A stretch of DNA of 64,000 nt from SAR86 cluster bacterium (GCA_023703555.1 CP097968.1:455451-519450), one strand, 5' to 3'; shown: positions 8,423 through 17,122, counted from the first letter of the stretch. Notes: generated from the letters alone by a model not told the origin. Program-made: numbers and translations.

Positions 8423-9034
8423 ATGAAAATTCTAGAGGGCACAAAAAACACAAATCTTTCAGATAGTTTTGCAAGAACTATGACATCTTTTTTTAAGTTC
8501 ATTGCTGACACTTTCTTTGCTGATAGATATGGTCATAGAGCAGTTGTTCTTGAGACTATTGCTGGCGTTCCAGGAATGATAGCAGGAATGTGGATGCATT
8601 TTAAAAGCTTAAGATCAATGAAACCAGGTTATGGCCAACACATTCGTAAAATGTTGGAGGAAGCAGAAAACGAAAGAATGCATCTTATGTTCTTCATTGA
8701 AATTTCCAAACCAAATATTTTTGAAAGGCTCCTTGTTTTGTGTGCACAAGGATTATTTGGCTTATTTTACTTCTTTGTTTATGTCTTTTTCCCAAGAACA
8801 GCCCATCGAATGATTGGTTATTTTGAAGACGAAGCAGTAAAGAGCTATACAGATTATTTAAATCAAATTGAATCTGGTGCTGTTGAGAATGTTAAAGCCC
8901 CACAACTAGCAATAGATTACTATGGTCTTGACAAAGATGCATGTCTTTCGGATTTAGTTAAAAGAGTAAGAGAAGACGAACAACATCACAGCGAAACAAA
9001 TCATAGTTATGCTGATCACAAGGAGGAAATATGA
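8423..9034 (+). CDS. aox: Ubiquinol alternative oxidase (diiron)
   Basis: A 203-residue membrane-associated oxidase that passes electrons from ubiquinol to oxygen without pumping protons. All four diiron helices are visible: LETIAGVPGM (Glu44), EEAENERMHLMFF with Glu-x2-His, YFEDEAVKSYT, and REDEQHH with Glu and His. The central RTAHRMIGY matches the family. It lacks the long N-terminal extension of mitochondrial forms, as expected for bacteria. The stop overlaps the start of a pseudoazurin gene by 4 bp, so both are probably co-expressed. Likely role: respiration under oxidative stress or overflow of the quinone pool (inference). Confidence 0.95.
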   Translation: MKILEGTKNTNLSDSFARTMTSFFKFIADTFFADRYGHRAVVLETIAGVPGMIAGMWMHFKSLRSMKPGYGQHIRKMLEEAENERMHLMFFIEISKPNIFERLLVLCAQGLFGLFYFFVYVFFPRTAHRMIGYFEDEAVKSYTDYLNQIESGAVENVKAPQLAIDYYGLDKDACLSDLVKRVREDEQHHSETNHSYADHKEEI

Positions 9035-9462
9035 AAAGCCTATTCAATTTGTTAATAATTATGAGCATGTTATTCGTGGCAGAAGAGCATGAAATAAAAA
9101 TGTTAAATTTTAGTGAATCAGAACCAATGGTATTTGAGCCAGGTTTTTTGAGAATAGAACCAGGCGATACTGTCATTTTTAAACCAGTAGACTTAGCTCA
9201 CAACACTGAAACTATCTCAACAATGATTCCCGATGGTGGGCAAGAATGGCTTGGCAATATAAATGAAGAAGTAAGAGTTACATTAACTACTGAAGGTGTT
9301 TACGTCTATCAATGCACTCCTCACCTAATTCTTGGCATGGTTGGTGTTATTCAAGTGGGTAAGCCATCAAACTTAAATGAAGTAATCGAAGCATCATCCA
9401 ACATGACATTTGCGGTAAATTCTGAAAGGCTTTCTAATTATCTTGGTCAAGTCATACAGTAG
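9031..9462 (+). CDS. Pseudoazurin-type blue copper protein
   Basis: A 143-residue periplasmic cupredoxin with an N-terminal hydrophobic signal (about 1-17). Type 1 copper ligands are His57 (LAHN), Cys95 and His98 (YQCTPH) and Met103 (LGMVG). The His-38-Cys-2-His-4-Met spacing is exactly that of pseudoazurins. Such proteins carry single electrons in the periplasm. Coupled by overlap to the alternative oxidase gene. The partner reductase or donor is not in the window. The C-terminal tail after residue 112 is slightly longer and helical, as in pseudoazurins. Confidence 0.93.
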   Translation: MKSLFNLLIIMSMLFVAEEHEIKMLNFSESEPMVFEPGFLRIEPGDTVIFKPVDLAHNTETISTMIPDGGQEWLGNINEEVRVTLTTEGVYVYQCTPHLILGMVGVIQVGKPSNLNEVIEASSNMTFAVNSERLSNYLGQVIQ

Positions 9463-9467
9463 TAGAT

Positions 9468-11291
9468 TTAAAGAGGCAGATAAACCACTGTGTTTGTTGA
9501 AAGTATCATGATAAATATTAAGCAAGTTACTATTGGTCCCAAATATATCCTGCCAGTCATTTGAAAAAATATTCTATTAAAGATTGGCAAGACAAACATT
9601 ATTGGCACAATACCAAATAATAGATTTACACTTAACCAGTTTGTGGTCCAATAAACTTCTCCAGTCATAAAATAAGTTACATACTGAATCATAATAATTA
9701 AAATTAGACCAAAGGAATTTGCTAATCCAGCAACAAGTCTCGAATAGACTTCTGGCTGACCCTCAAATCTCATGGCACCATTTACTCTTAGGGAATTAGA
9801 CATAAAAAATATAAGAAAAAATGGGAAATACATCAGCAAAACCAGCAACATTTCTGGTTGAAATATTCTGACACCAATGAACCAAAATCGATAATCAATA
9901 TGAAAGACATAATAGATGGAATAAAGAATAGAAAAATAGATTAAAAAAATTATTATTCCAAGAACAAATGTTTTTAAAAGCTCATTAAATTCAATATTAA
10001 CACCCCATGATGACATTTCCACATTATGTTTCTTGCCAAAAAATTGATATGAAACAAAAAAAATAATTAAACCAACAACACCATTTAATACAGCCCATAG
10101 CATTACTGAATTATTCATTCTCTGTGGAAAAAACCATGTTAATTGTCGACTAGAAGCCTCGGGAAAAAGAATTTTAGCTGTATCAACCAATGGAATGAAG
10201 GTTACACAAGCAATAGTTGCACTTAATAAAAAAGTAAACCAAAAAATTTTTTTGCCTTCCAAAGTTTGTTTGGGCAGTTTATCTGGAACAGTTTTTTTTA
10301 ATCCAGAAAAGAAATTCAAATTAAGTAAGGCTTTAGTAATTGGTATTATGAGTAAAAACGAAATAATTAAATTTATTAATGTAAAAAATTCTTTCCATTG
10401 CCAAGTTTGATTATTTGGATCCAAGGCAATTGGTGACCCCATCACGTTATCGAAATAACTCAATTGGTTTGCCATGGCTTCTCGGTTATAGGGCTGGAAT
10501 GGGTGAAGTAATTTTTCGTTGAAGACAACTCTTATAGATCTATCCTCACTCTCACCATAATATCTGCCTAATTCAACTTTAGATATTTGTTCATTTTGAT
10601 CGTAAATACTATTTACTACCCTGAGTGATTCTGGAGCAATTTCCATGTTCGCAGCATCCCAATTAGATAATTCATTTCTAAATGCACCTTCGTCGTAGAG
10701 GGCATAACTCACTCCAATATTTGATCTTACATTTTTAAGAATTTCATCTCTTAGAGTTAAGACATAACCTGAGATAAAAATTGAATGTAATCTACTTTTT
10801 TCATTATTTCTTTGTGATCGTTGACCAAATAAATCACCACCTCTTACTGCTGCATTGCCGCCCATAGAATGTCCTGTAGCAGCTATTAGATTTTTATCTA
10901 TGTAGTCCACAGTGTCGTTATCGTAATAGTGATCAACCAAGTGGAACATTCCATACCCTTGAGTTGTTGCAGCTAAAGTGCTTGAAGATGAACTGGAAAG
11001 GCCTTGTGCATAAGGATCAATCAAGGCTACAACATGACCTCTTCTTGAAAGTTCTATTGCAACATTGGACAGTGCTTCTTTAGACCTCTGAAACCCAGGT
11101 ATAACAGCTATTAGTGGTGCCTTTGAAGTGCTCGTTGCATTTGCTGGCTTATATAGATCGTAATAAAGATATTGATTATTTTCTGTATCTAACCGTTTAA
11201 GAGTAATAGAAGTTTGACCCCAATTAGTTTGTACAAGATGCGCAAAGAAACTGCATAGCAGGAGAATTGGCAGCAAAAATTTAATTTTCAT
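9468..11291 (-). CDS. Alpha/beta hydrolase fused to a C-terminal multi-spanning membrane domain
   Basis: About 607 residues. After a signal-like N-terminal helix comes a periplasmic alpha/beta hydrolase domain with APLIAVIPGFQRS (oxyanion region) and the nucleophile elbow TGHSMGGNAA (Ser about 142). From residue ~305 to the end there are about eight hydrophobic segments. An in-frame ATG four codons upstream lies within the terminator hairpin of the preceding gene, so I place the start at 11291. Fusions of secreted-type dienelactone/acyl hydrolases with a membrane half are uncommon, and the membrane half is unrecognised. Function unknown beyond a probable ester or peptide hydrolase. Confidence 0.75.
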   Translation of the reverse strand: MKIKFLLPILLLCSFFAHLVQTNWGQTSITLKRLDTENNQYLYYDLYKPANATSTSKAPLIAVIPGFQRSKEALSNVAIELSRRGHVVALIDPYAQGLSSSSSSTLAATTQGYGMFHLVDHYYDNDTVDYIDKNLIAATGHSMGGNAAVRGGDLFGQRSQRNNEKSRLHSIFISGYVLTLRDEILKNVRSNIGVSYALYDEGAFRNELSNWDAANMEIAPESLRVVNSIYDQNEQISKVELGRYYGESEDRSIRVVFNEKLLHPFQPYNREAMANQLSYFDNVMGSPIALDPNNQTWQWKEFFTLINLIISFLLIIPITKALLNLNFFSGLKKTVPDKLPKQTLEGKKIFWFTFLLSATIACVTFIPLVDTAKILFPEASSRQLTWFFPQRMNNSVMLWAVLNGVVGLIIFFVSYQFFGKKHNVEMSSWGVNIEFNELLKTFVLGIIIFLIYFSILYSIYYVFHIDYRFWFIGVRIFQPEMLLVLLMYFPFFLIFFMSNSLRVNGAMRFEGQPEVYSRLVAGLANSFGLILIIMIQYVTYFMTGEVYWTTNWLSVNLLFGIVPIMFVLPIFNRIFFQMTGRIYLGPIVTCLIFIMILSTNTVVYLPL

Positions 11292-11325
11292 AAAAAAACC
11301 CATGTCAGTGATCCCAACATGGGTT
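11292..11325 (-). terminator. Terminator after the 250-residue secreted protein gene
   Basis: Perfect 8-bp inverted repeat AACCCATG/CATGGGTT (11297-11304 and 11318-11325) followed on the minus strand by seven T, ending directly at the ATG of the hydrolase gene. Confidence 0.75.
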
Positions 11326-11352
11326 TAATTTTACACTAAAAATTTATTGCAT

Positions 11353-12105
11353 TTAGCCTTCTTTCAGCCTTTCCCAATACCATACAGAGCTCTTTTGGCA
11401 TTCTGCATGTTTACGTCTTTCTAGTTCAGCCTCTGAGCCTCTCGATTTAGACCAATATAAATCAATGCCTGCACCTCGTGCTTCAATATCTGGGCTTCCA
11501 ACACTCACATAAAAGTCTGGAGAATTCACCCTATCTGAACCTGAACCAGGGAAAATATATCTATACCCTCCTCTTGCTCCATTTGCATAATGCTCAAGAG
11601 CAAATTTTGCTTGCGCCTCAAACATAGCATCTGGATCAGCATCTTCTGTATAGTTGCACGGATAATATTCGACCATTCCAGAACTACCCAAGTCGTCATC
11701 CGAGGATGGTCCAACAAGCTGGTACGCCTCCGATGCATTATCACATTCAAACGGAGCCTTAGGCATGTCATCATCTTCACTCACTAAGTTATACATTTGA
11801 AGCATAAATGCGCCTAAAGCTTGTCTTGAAGGTGCATGCCTTACAAACATAAAATCTGCACCAGATCTCATATCGTCATTTGTATAAAACGGATAGACTG
11901 CCGATAGTGCAACAGAATTGTCAAATGAACTTGCATGTCCATTCCAAGCTTCTATATAGTCTTCAAATGCCTCATCCCTTCTTTCAGCTGAAAGATTATC
12001 ATCGACATTACAGTAGAGATAATCAGCATAAACCTCTTCATACATATCCTCATGATCATTAGCCAACAAACCTAGGCTAATAAACAAAATTAGAAATAGT
12101 CTCAT
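11353..12105 (-). CDS. Secreted protein of unknown function
   Basis: A 250-residue protein with a short signal peptide (MRLFLILFISLGLLA, cleavage about 15-17) and an acidic mature part (DHEDMYEEVYADYLYCNVDD). It contains several Cys and many Tyr/Trp. A segment around residues 45-105 (DYIEAWNGHASSF, then a hydrophobic strand AVYPFY, then FMFVRHAPSRQALGAFM) has the same Trp-x-His helix, strand, strand, helix pattern as its neighbours. That suggests a divergent dimeric alpha-beta barrel fold (inference). It is one of four adjacent leftward genes for small exported proteins. Confidence 0.6.
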   Translation of the reverse strand: MRLFLILFISLGLLANDHEDMYEEVYADYLYCNVDDNLSAERRDEAFEDYIEAWNGHASSFDNSVALSAVYPFYTNDDMRSGADFMFVRHAPSRQALGAFMLQMYNLVSEDDDMPKAPFECDNASEAYQLVGPSSDDDLGSSGMVEYYPCNYTEDADPDAMFEAQAKFALEHYANGARGGYRYIFPGSGSDRVNSPDFYVSVGSPDIEARGAGIDLYWSKSRGSEAELERRKHAECQKSSVWYWERLKEG

Positions 12106-12147
12106 AGTTTCTCCTATTTAGTTATTATCGCCCTCTGTTGTCTTTTA

Positions 12148-12618
12148 TCACTTAAAATCATATTTATCTGGCATATGCACACCACCATATGATGCTGGTG
12201 AATAATGTTGTGTTTTAACAACCCAATTTCCATTTTCATTAACCCAATTCATAGTAACTCTGGTCCTATATGGCCCACTGGAATCTCGTGAACCGTAAAT
12301 TCCTTCAGCATAAAACCTGACATGAACTACATCCTCAGATAGCTGTATAGCTTCTGGATAATAAACATTAATTATCCCTGTTTGTGGATTATTTGTTCTT
12401 TCTTCAAGGGTTTCAAAAAGGACAGGTTTATGAAAACTTCCATCAGAGTTTGTGTTAAAGGTACCAAGACTGCTTTCAAAAGACATTGCTGCTTTATAAT
12501 CCTGATTATTTCTTGCTTCATAATAGCTTGCAAGACGATCTAAAACTTCTTTTTCAGCTGAACTATGGTTATCAGCTAGAATGAAAAATGACGTAAATAA
12601 AAAAATAAGTATTCTCAT
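12148..12618 (-). CDS. Secreted NTF2-like (SnoaL-type) protein
   Basis: A 156-residue exported protein with a signal peptide (MRILIFLFTSFFILA). The mature part begins with a helix containing EVLDRLASYYEARNNQDYKAAMSF and continues through strands ending VTMNWVNENGNWVVKTQHYSP. That is the helix-cone and final strand pattern (xxW-x(5)G-x-W-VV) of the NTF2-like/SnoaL superfamily of small ligand-binding or isomerase domains. Neighbours are other small secreted proteins in the same orientation. Ligand unknown. Confidence 0.6.
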   Translation of the reverse strand: MRILIFLFTSFFILADNHSSAEKEVLDRLASYYEARNNQDYKAAMSFESSLGTFNTNSDGSFHKPVLFETLEERTNNPQTGIINVYYPEAIQLSEDVVHVRFYAEGIYGSRDSSGPYRTRVTMNWVNENGNWVVKTQHYSPASYGGVHMPDKYDFK

Positions 12619-12632
12619 ATCTATACCTTAAG

Positions 12633-13337
12633 TTATGGATAAACTCTTATAAGGAGTTCATCAGAATGATCTACAACACCAATAGAGTCAAATTGTGATG
12701 CTGCTTCACGTAATAAAGGCCCAACAGCCTCATGTTTAGAAGCAAAATCTTCATATCCATCAAAGCCACAGACTAAATAATTAGCCATTTCAGGTCCCCA
12801 TGCATGGACCCAGCCATCACAACCACCAAATGCTTGACTGTGTGCATTTGCATTAGCATCCATGCGTAAGCCCCATTCTTCCCAGGATATAGCCGGAGAT
12901 GGCCTCCATTTTCCATACATAATATAATCTGGTGCTCCATCTAATTCGTTGCTAGTCATTTCTACCATATGACTTGTGTGGGATGAAAATAACTGTCTTT
13001 GTCGAGCATAATCTGGTTTTGGTTGGGACATAATTTCAGCATATTGATCAAGGTCTTGAAAGAAGCAAGCCATGTAGAACGATCGTTCGGAACCTAACTC
13101 ATGCCGGTATAGCACGCAATTATCATAGCCATCATTAACGCCTCTTTTTGCTTCTTCAACCAAATACCCCTGTAAATCTCCATATCTTGCACCATATGCA
13201 ATTTCAAAGGTAGAAAAGACAGCATAACCAAGGCTTTCACTATTTTCAGCTTGTTCTACTTCTTCCACCTGTCCTTCCTCTTGAGAAAAAGCCAAGGAAG
13301 TAAAAATTGTGAGTAATATAATTAAAATATTTTTCAT
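12633..13337 (-). CDS. Secreted protein with two alpha-beta-barrel-like halves
   Basis: A 234-residue protein with a signal peptide (MKNILIILLTIFTSLAFS) and a short acidic linker. Two halves of about 95 residues follow, each reading strand, long helix with Tyr/Trp and His, strand with Cys, and a second strand pair then helix (first half FSTFEIAYGARYGDLQGYL to ACFFQDLDQYAEIM; second half GKWRPSPAISWEEW to LVCGFDGYEDFASKH). This duplication resembles the dimeric alpha-beta barrel (EthD/NIPSNAP-like) fold, but no family signature is certain. Part of the four-gene exported cluster. Confidence 0.6.
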   Translation of the reverse strand: MKNILIILLTIFTSLAFSQEEGQVEEVEQAENSESLGYAVFSTFEIAYGARYGDLQGYLVEEAKRGVNDGYDNCVLYRHELGSERSFYMACFFQDLDQYAEIMSQPKPDYARQRQLFSSHTSHMVEMTSNELDGAPDYIMYGKWRPSPAISWEEWGLRMDANANAHSQAFGGCDGWVHAWGPEMANYLVCGFDGYEDFASKHEAVGPLLREAASQFDSIGVVDHSDELLIRVYP

Positions 13338-13401
13338 TGTTCTCCTATTTAAAATATCCTGTAAATTTTTGACCTTCTATTTAAACGAAAGGGCATCTTA
13401 T

Positions 13402-13836
13402 TTATAGCATACAAATAAGTCTTCGTGCAGTTATTTCGTTATTCTTGTTATATTTTTGGACAAAATTATCGTAATCAATTTGATCACTATCAATAGTTTG
13501 TTGGTCTCTATTATCTAGATACTCCCCCCAACTAGCCCATGATTCTTGTGAGCCCACAACCATTGTGCTTACACGATGTAATTTCTCAATTGCATCTCCA
13601 TTTTCATCTCGTCTATATTGACCCATAGGCATCACCAATATATCCATACCTCGAGCTTTATAGTACTGTTGGTGCAAATCAGCCGCTTCAAGCCACCCAC
13701 TAATAGAGCCATCCTTAGTTATTTTACCAACATAATAATTGGCAATTTTCCCTTTGCAGTCTGAAAATTTTGTAGATTTGACTTCATAGTCACCAAAACT
13801 TAAAAGAGAAAGAAATAATAAAATTAATAGTTTCAT
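13402..13836 (-). CDS. Small secreted protein of unknown function
   Basis: A 144-residue protein with a short signal peptide (MKLLILLFLSLLSFG) and a mature part containing two Cys (KFSDCKGK, RRLICML). The middle (ISGWLEAADLHQQYYKARG, ILVMPMGQYRR, HRVSTMVVGSQESWASWGEYL) shows the same helix-strand-strand-helix order with Trp, His and a second Trp pair as the neighbouring secreted proteins. It is the first of the four leftward genes. No family recognised. Confidence 0.55.
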   Translation of the reverse strand: MKLLILLFLSLLSFGDYEVKSTKFSDCKGKIANYYVGKITKDGSISGWLEAADLHQQYYKARGMDILVMPMGQYRRDENGDAIEKLHRVSTMVVGSQESWASWGEYLDNRDQQTIDSDQIDYDNFVQKYNKNNEITARRLICML

Positions 13837-13954
13837 AGAACCTCCGAATTAAGGTTAAAGAATTTCTGTAACATTTGCATGTTTTTGGAGTAAATTATTA
13901 TCAACTTCAGATTATATTTCTTCTCTTCAATTCTATTGCAAAAAAAAGGTGGGA

Positions 13955-15355
13955 TTAGATGAAGTTTCTAATTTGTATTGCATCAGCATAGATATCAGAA
14001 AAGACTCCTGAAATTACAATGAATTTTTTCTTCCCTTTTATTTTGTATCTATTCTTAAGCAAATCAAAGGCTTGACTAATTGTAGCTTCATGATTTTTTG
14101 AAAATCGCAAATAGATATTTTCCACAGTTGAAGTAATAGATAATTTTGATTGAGATGCTCTATTATTCGTAAATGCATAAATTGGCATTTTTGGCTTATA
14201 CCTGGAGATAATGTTTGCTGTAAAACCACTTCGCGTTAAAACAACTATGGCATCGGCATTAATTTTAGTCGCTAGTTTGACGGAAGTTGCTGCTAGTGTA
14301 TGCCAATCGGTCTTTTGTCTAAAATTACTTTCAAAGTGTAAAGTCTCTGACTTTTCGGCATTTAAAACAATATCCGAAAGATATTTAACACATTCAATAG
14401 GATATTTTCCGACACTTGTTTCACCTGAAAGCATAAGTGCATCTGCCCCTTCGTAAACAGCATTTGCAATATCCGATACTTCGGCTCGAGATGGATGTGG
14501 ATTATCAATCATAGTCTCAAGCAATTGAGTTGCTACAACTGTTTTCTTACCATACTGAGCTCCAGTTTTAATAAGATTTCTCTGTATGTATGGAAGATTT
14601 GTAATATCAGTTTCAATACCTAAATCTCCTCGAGCTACCATGATACCATCTGATGCATTGGCAATTAATTCTGCATTTTTCAATCCTTGTTGATCTTCAA
14701 TTTTGGCAAAGACTTCAATTTTATTAATCCCTTTTCCTAAAAACTTTTTTAGCTCATCTAAATCTTTTTTTGTTCGACAAAATGACAAGGCAATAAAATC
14801 TATTCCTTTTTCGATGCCATACTTAATATCTTTTTTATCTTTTCTTGTTAGCGAAGGAAGACTTAGTCTGGCTCCGGGAAAATTTACATGCTTTCTGTTG
14901 GCAATCAATCCCTCATCTTTGGATTCACACTCAATATAATCTTTCGAAATATTTTTAATTTTTAATTCAATAGCACCGTTATCAAGAGAAACTTTTCCTC
15001 CTACTTTAATACCTTTTAAATATTCAATATTATCGATGCAGAAAGTTTTAGCACTTTCAATTTTTTTCCTTTGTTTTACAAGAACTATTTTATCTTTTGG
15101 ACTTATTGGAATAGGGTTTGATATTCCTTTTGTACGAATTTCAGGGCCTTGAGTATCCACCATTATCCCAACAGAATTTATATTAGATCGGTTTAACTTT
15201 TTTATAACTCTGATGTACTTACCAAGAGTATTTTGATCTGTATGAGACATATTGACTCTGAAGACATTAGTTCCTTTTTTACAAAGCTTTTCTATCATCA
15301 TCTCTGAATCACAAGAAGGTCCAAGTGTAGAGATAATTTTTGTCTTCTTTATCAT
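13955..15355 (-). CDS. pyk: Pyruvate kinase
   Basis: A 466-residue glycolytic enzyme converting phosphoenolpyruvate and ADP to pyruvate and ATP. Clear hallmarks: KTKIISTLGPSCDS and FRVNMSH at the N-terminus, VDTQGPEIRTKG, the active-site segment KIEDQQGLKNAELIANASDGIMVARGDLGIE (Lys and the metal-binding Glu/Asp), and TQLLETMIDNPHPSRAEVSDIANAVYEGADALMLSGETSVGKYP. The C-terminal domain (ADAIVVLTRSGFTANIISRYKP) is complete but short. Monocistronic by position. Confidence 0.97.
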   Translation of the reverse strand: MIKKTKIISTLGPSCDSEMMIEKLCKKGTNVFRVNMSHTDQNTLGKYIRVIKKLNRSNINSVGIMVDTQGPEIRTKGISNPIPISPKDKIVLVKQRKKIESAKTFCIDNIEYLKGIKVGGKVSLDNGAIELKIKNISKDYIECESKDEGLIANRKHVNFPGARLSLPSLTRKDKKDIKYGIEKGIDFIALSFCRTKKDLDELKKFLGKGINKIEVFAKIEDQQGLKNAELIANASDGIMVARGDLGIETDITNLPYIQRNLIKTGAQYGKKTVVATQLLETMIDNPHPSRAEVSDIANAVYEGADALMLSGETSVGKYPIECVKYLSDIVLNAEKSETLHFESNFRQKTDWHTLAATSVKLATKINADAIVVLTRSGFTANIISRYKPKMPIYAFTNNRASQSKLSITSTVENIYLRFSKNHEATISQAFDLLKNRYKIKGKKKFIVISGVFSDIYADAIQIRNFI

Positions 15356-15461
15356 ATTTTGTGTTGTTGATTATATATCAAACGAAACTTAATTTGGCAG
15401 AACAAAAATGCTTGACTAGCAACCTGACAATCAATTAAGTTTAGATATTACTTAAATTTAA

Positions 15462-15839
15462 ATGGAATTACATAAAAATAAAGGCGAAATAACTGTTGTT
15501 ATAGATTTATCTTACTCGTCCCCTATTGTTGAGATCAAAGATTTTATTTTGCTTGAACAATGCCCTTTTATAGAGAGTCAAATAGATAAAGGTCTTGTTA
15601 AGTTCGAATGGTTTATTGATGAAGCATCAAAGACAGCAACCTTATTGGAAATATTTGAGAGTCCAGAGGCATGGGAAGATCTTGCAAGCAAAGTCATTGG
15701 AACACCTGTTAACATAAAATTTGGACAGTTATTTAATATTGAAAAAATGACAATTTTAGGTGAGCCAACTCAAAATCTACAGGACAAACTACAAGCTATG
15801 AAACCAACAACCAAGCTTTATGTTGGTGGAATTAACTAA
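15462..15839 (+). CDS. Antibiotic-biosynthesis-monooxygenase-like (dimeric alpha-beta barrel) protein
   Basis: A 125-residue cytosolic protein. The stretch FEWFIDEASKTATLLEIFESPEAWEDLASKVIGTPVNIKFGQLF has the strand-turn-strand-helix pattern of ABM-type dimeric alpha-beta barrels, followed by a strand (KMTILGEP) and a C-terminal helix. No catalytic residue can be assigned. It lies directly before the att-like tRNA fragment that marks the island boundary, so it is the last chromosomal gene on that side. Confidence 0.55.
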   Translation: MELHKNKGEITVVIDLSYSSPIVEIKDFILLEQCPFIESQIDKGLVKFEWFIDEASKTATLLEIFESPEAWEDLASKVIGTPVNIKFGQLFNIEKMTILGEPTQNLQDKLQAMKPTTKLYVGGIN

Positions 15840-15861
15840 AGCTGAAAAAGTTAGGGATAAA

Positions 15862-15891
15862 TACTGGCGGAGAGAGAGGGATTCGAATCCT
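15862..15891 (-). repeat. attL-like duplicated 3' end of tRNA-Ser(CGA)
   Basis: Bases 15862-15887 are identical (26 bases) to 18902-18927, which is the 3' end of tRNA-Ser(CGA) with its CCA and three flanking bases. With one mismatch the match continues to 15891. Both copies have the same orientation. The rest of a tRNA is absent here, so this is an orphan tRNA end of the kind left by integrase-mediated insertion into a tRNA gene. Confidence 0.9.
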
Positions 15892-15952
15892 ACTTATGAT
15901 TAGCTCATAATCTCTCAAAACCAACCATGATTATAGGACTTTAGGGAACTTG

Positions 15953-16017
15953 AGGATAGTTGATAATACAGCTATCAGGGGTTCAAACTATCCTGCTCTT
16001 GTACAGATTTGTACAGG
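15953..16017. repeat. Island left-end repeats
   Basis: An inverted repeat AGGATAGT/ACTATCCT (15953-15960 and 15987-15994) is followed by two direct TGTAC copies exactly 10 bases apart (16000 and 16010), the second continuing as TGTACAGG. The same 10-base TGTAC spacing occurs at the right end (18863). These could be recombinase or accessory-protein binding sites. Confidence 0.45.
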
Positions 16018-16024
16018 TAGGCTT

Positions 16025-16528
16025 TTAGTTATCTTTATAATTTTTTTGACTTAGAATTGCATTTTGCTTCCTGTCAACACCAAGACATTCATTCATTTCC
16101 CAAAGGAGATCATTGGAGCAATCTTTTTGACTAAGCTTTACATTTAATCTTTCAAGCTCTTCGATGTCTTCTTTAACGTTATTTTCTTTTATCTCTATTT
16201 TTAGATCTTTAATTTGTTCTTTAATATCATCCATGCTTTCTTTGAAATTATCAGAAAAATTTTGGACTATATCAGATATCTCTTCATTGATATGTGATTT
16301 AGAAACATCATTTGGCGACATTCCCAATCTTTTAACAATTAATTTAGTGACAGAAGCCTCTTTTAAAAAATCTCTTAGAATTTTTTTTCCTTCTGTGAGT
16401 CCAATAGTATCTGAATCTGTAATTAAATCTTTTCTGAGAATAGGTTTATTTGGTGAATGTGTGCTATCTACACTCTTTAAATAAAGATAAGCTGCTGCAC
16501 CCATTAAAATTAATATTAACCATTCCAT
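16025..16528 (-). CDS. Membrane-anchored coiled-coil protein of unknown function
   Basis: A 167-residue protein with one N-terminal transmembrane segment (MEWLILILMGAAAYLYL), a polar middle, and a charged heptad-rich stretch about residues 83-130 (FSDNFKESMDDIKEQIKDLKIEIKE and onward) predicted to form a coiled coil. The C-terminus has two Cys. No family recognised. It lies inside the island, directly beside the left-end repeats, and its start is close to the start-less gene remnant on the opposite strand. Confidence 0.55.
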   Translation of the reverse strand: MEWLILILMGAAAYLYLKSVDSTHSPNKPILRKDLITDSDTIGLTEGKKILRDFLKEASVTKLIVKRLGMSPNDVSKSHINEEISDIVQNFSDNFKESMDDIKEQIKDLKIEIKENNVKEDIEELERLNVKLSQKDCSNDLLWEMNECLGVDRKQNAILSQKNYKDN

Positions 16529-16547
16529 ATAAACATTTTAGACTTAA

Positions 16548-17042
16548 TATAAAGTTGAGGATTTTAGAAGAAATTACTTTAATGAGGCCGTTGAAATAGC
16601 CAAAAATGTAGCTGTAACAACCACCCAATCACTTTTCTTCTTAAACAGAGCTAAACAAAGTGTTAATAAAGACGTATGGGACAATAATCAAATTGAGGTT
16701 ACTCAGTATTGGGCTATATCTGAATCATCAGATGAGCTCTTAAAGCTTGATTATGTAATAGAGCCAGCGCCTGTATGGATCTCTAATAGTGAATGGAAAA
16801 AAGAAGATAAAGAAACTGGTATTTTAATAACTCACTTCCTTGAAAACGGTTCAATCCATCCAACCTATCCTGAATATAAAATTGATGTATATCAAATAAG
16901 CAATGAATTTAATTGGTTCACAGGTAAAGCCAGAGTAAAAGGAGATATTTGGTTGAAAAGGATTGATGGAAAAAAAGGCAGAGATCCCAAAATAGAGATT
17001 CTTGCAAAAGGTACGTGCGAGAACCAAAAAAGAAAATTTTAA
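16548..17042 (+). pseudogene. Start-less gene remnant (5'-truncated)
   Basis: A frame open for about 164 codons with protein-like composition (for example IEVTQYWAISESSDELLKL, ILITHFLENGSIHPTYPEY, NEFNWFTGKARVKGDIWLKR) ends at 17042. It contains no in-frame ATG, GTG or TTG before the conserved-looking part begins, and an upstream TAA lies at 16545. It therefore looks like the 3' part of a larger gene cut when the island was formed. Family not recognised. Confidence 0.5.
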
Positions 17043-17062
17043 TCTTAGAAAATCCATAATAT

Positions 17063-17085
17063 AAAAAAAGGGGGCCTCAGCCCCC
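17063..17085 (-). terminator. Terminator after the island beta-barrel gene
   Basis: Six-base-pair GGGGGC/GCCCCC stem with a four-base loop (17070-17085), followed on the minus strand by seven T (17063-17069). It closes the gene ending at 17123 and faces the remnant ending at 17042. Confidence 0.75.
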
Positions 17086-17122
17086 TAGAATTTCATGTAA
17101 CGTTTAAAGCTATCTTCTTAAA

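Noticed and set aside
11526-12062. Several frames on both strands within the 250-residue secreted protein gene
   Set aside because: They lack start context and are out-of-frame shadows of a gene with a clear signal peptide.
16851-17057. Minus-strand 68-codon frame inside the start-less remnant
   Set aside because: The opposite frame is longer and more protein-like, and this frame is its shadow.
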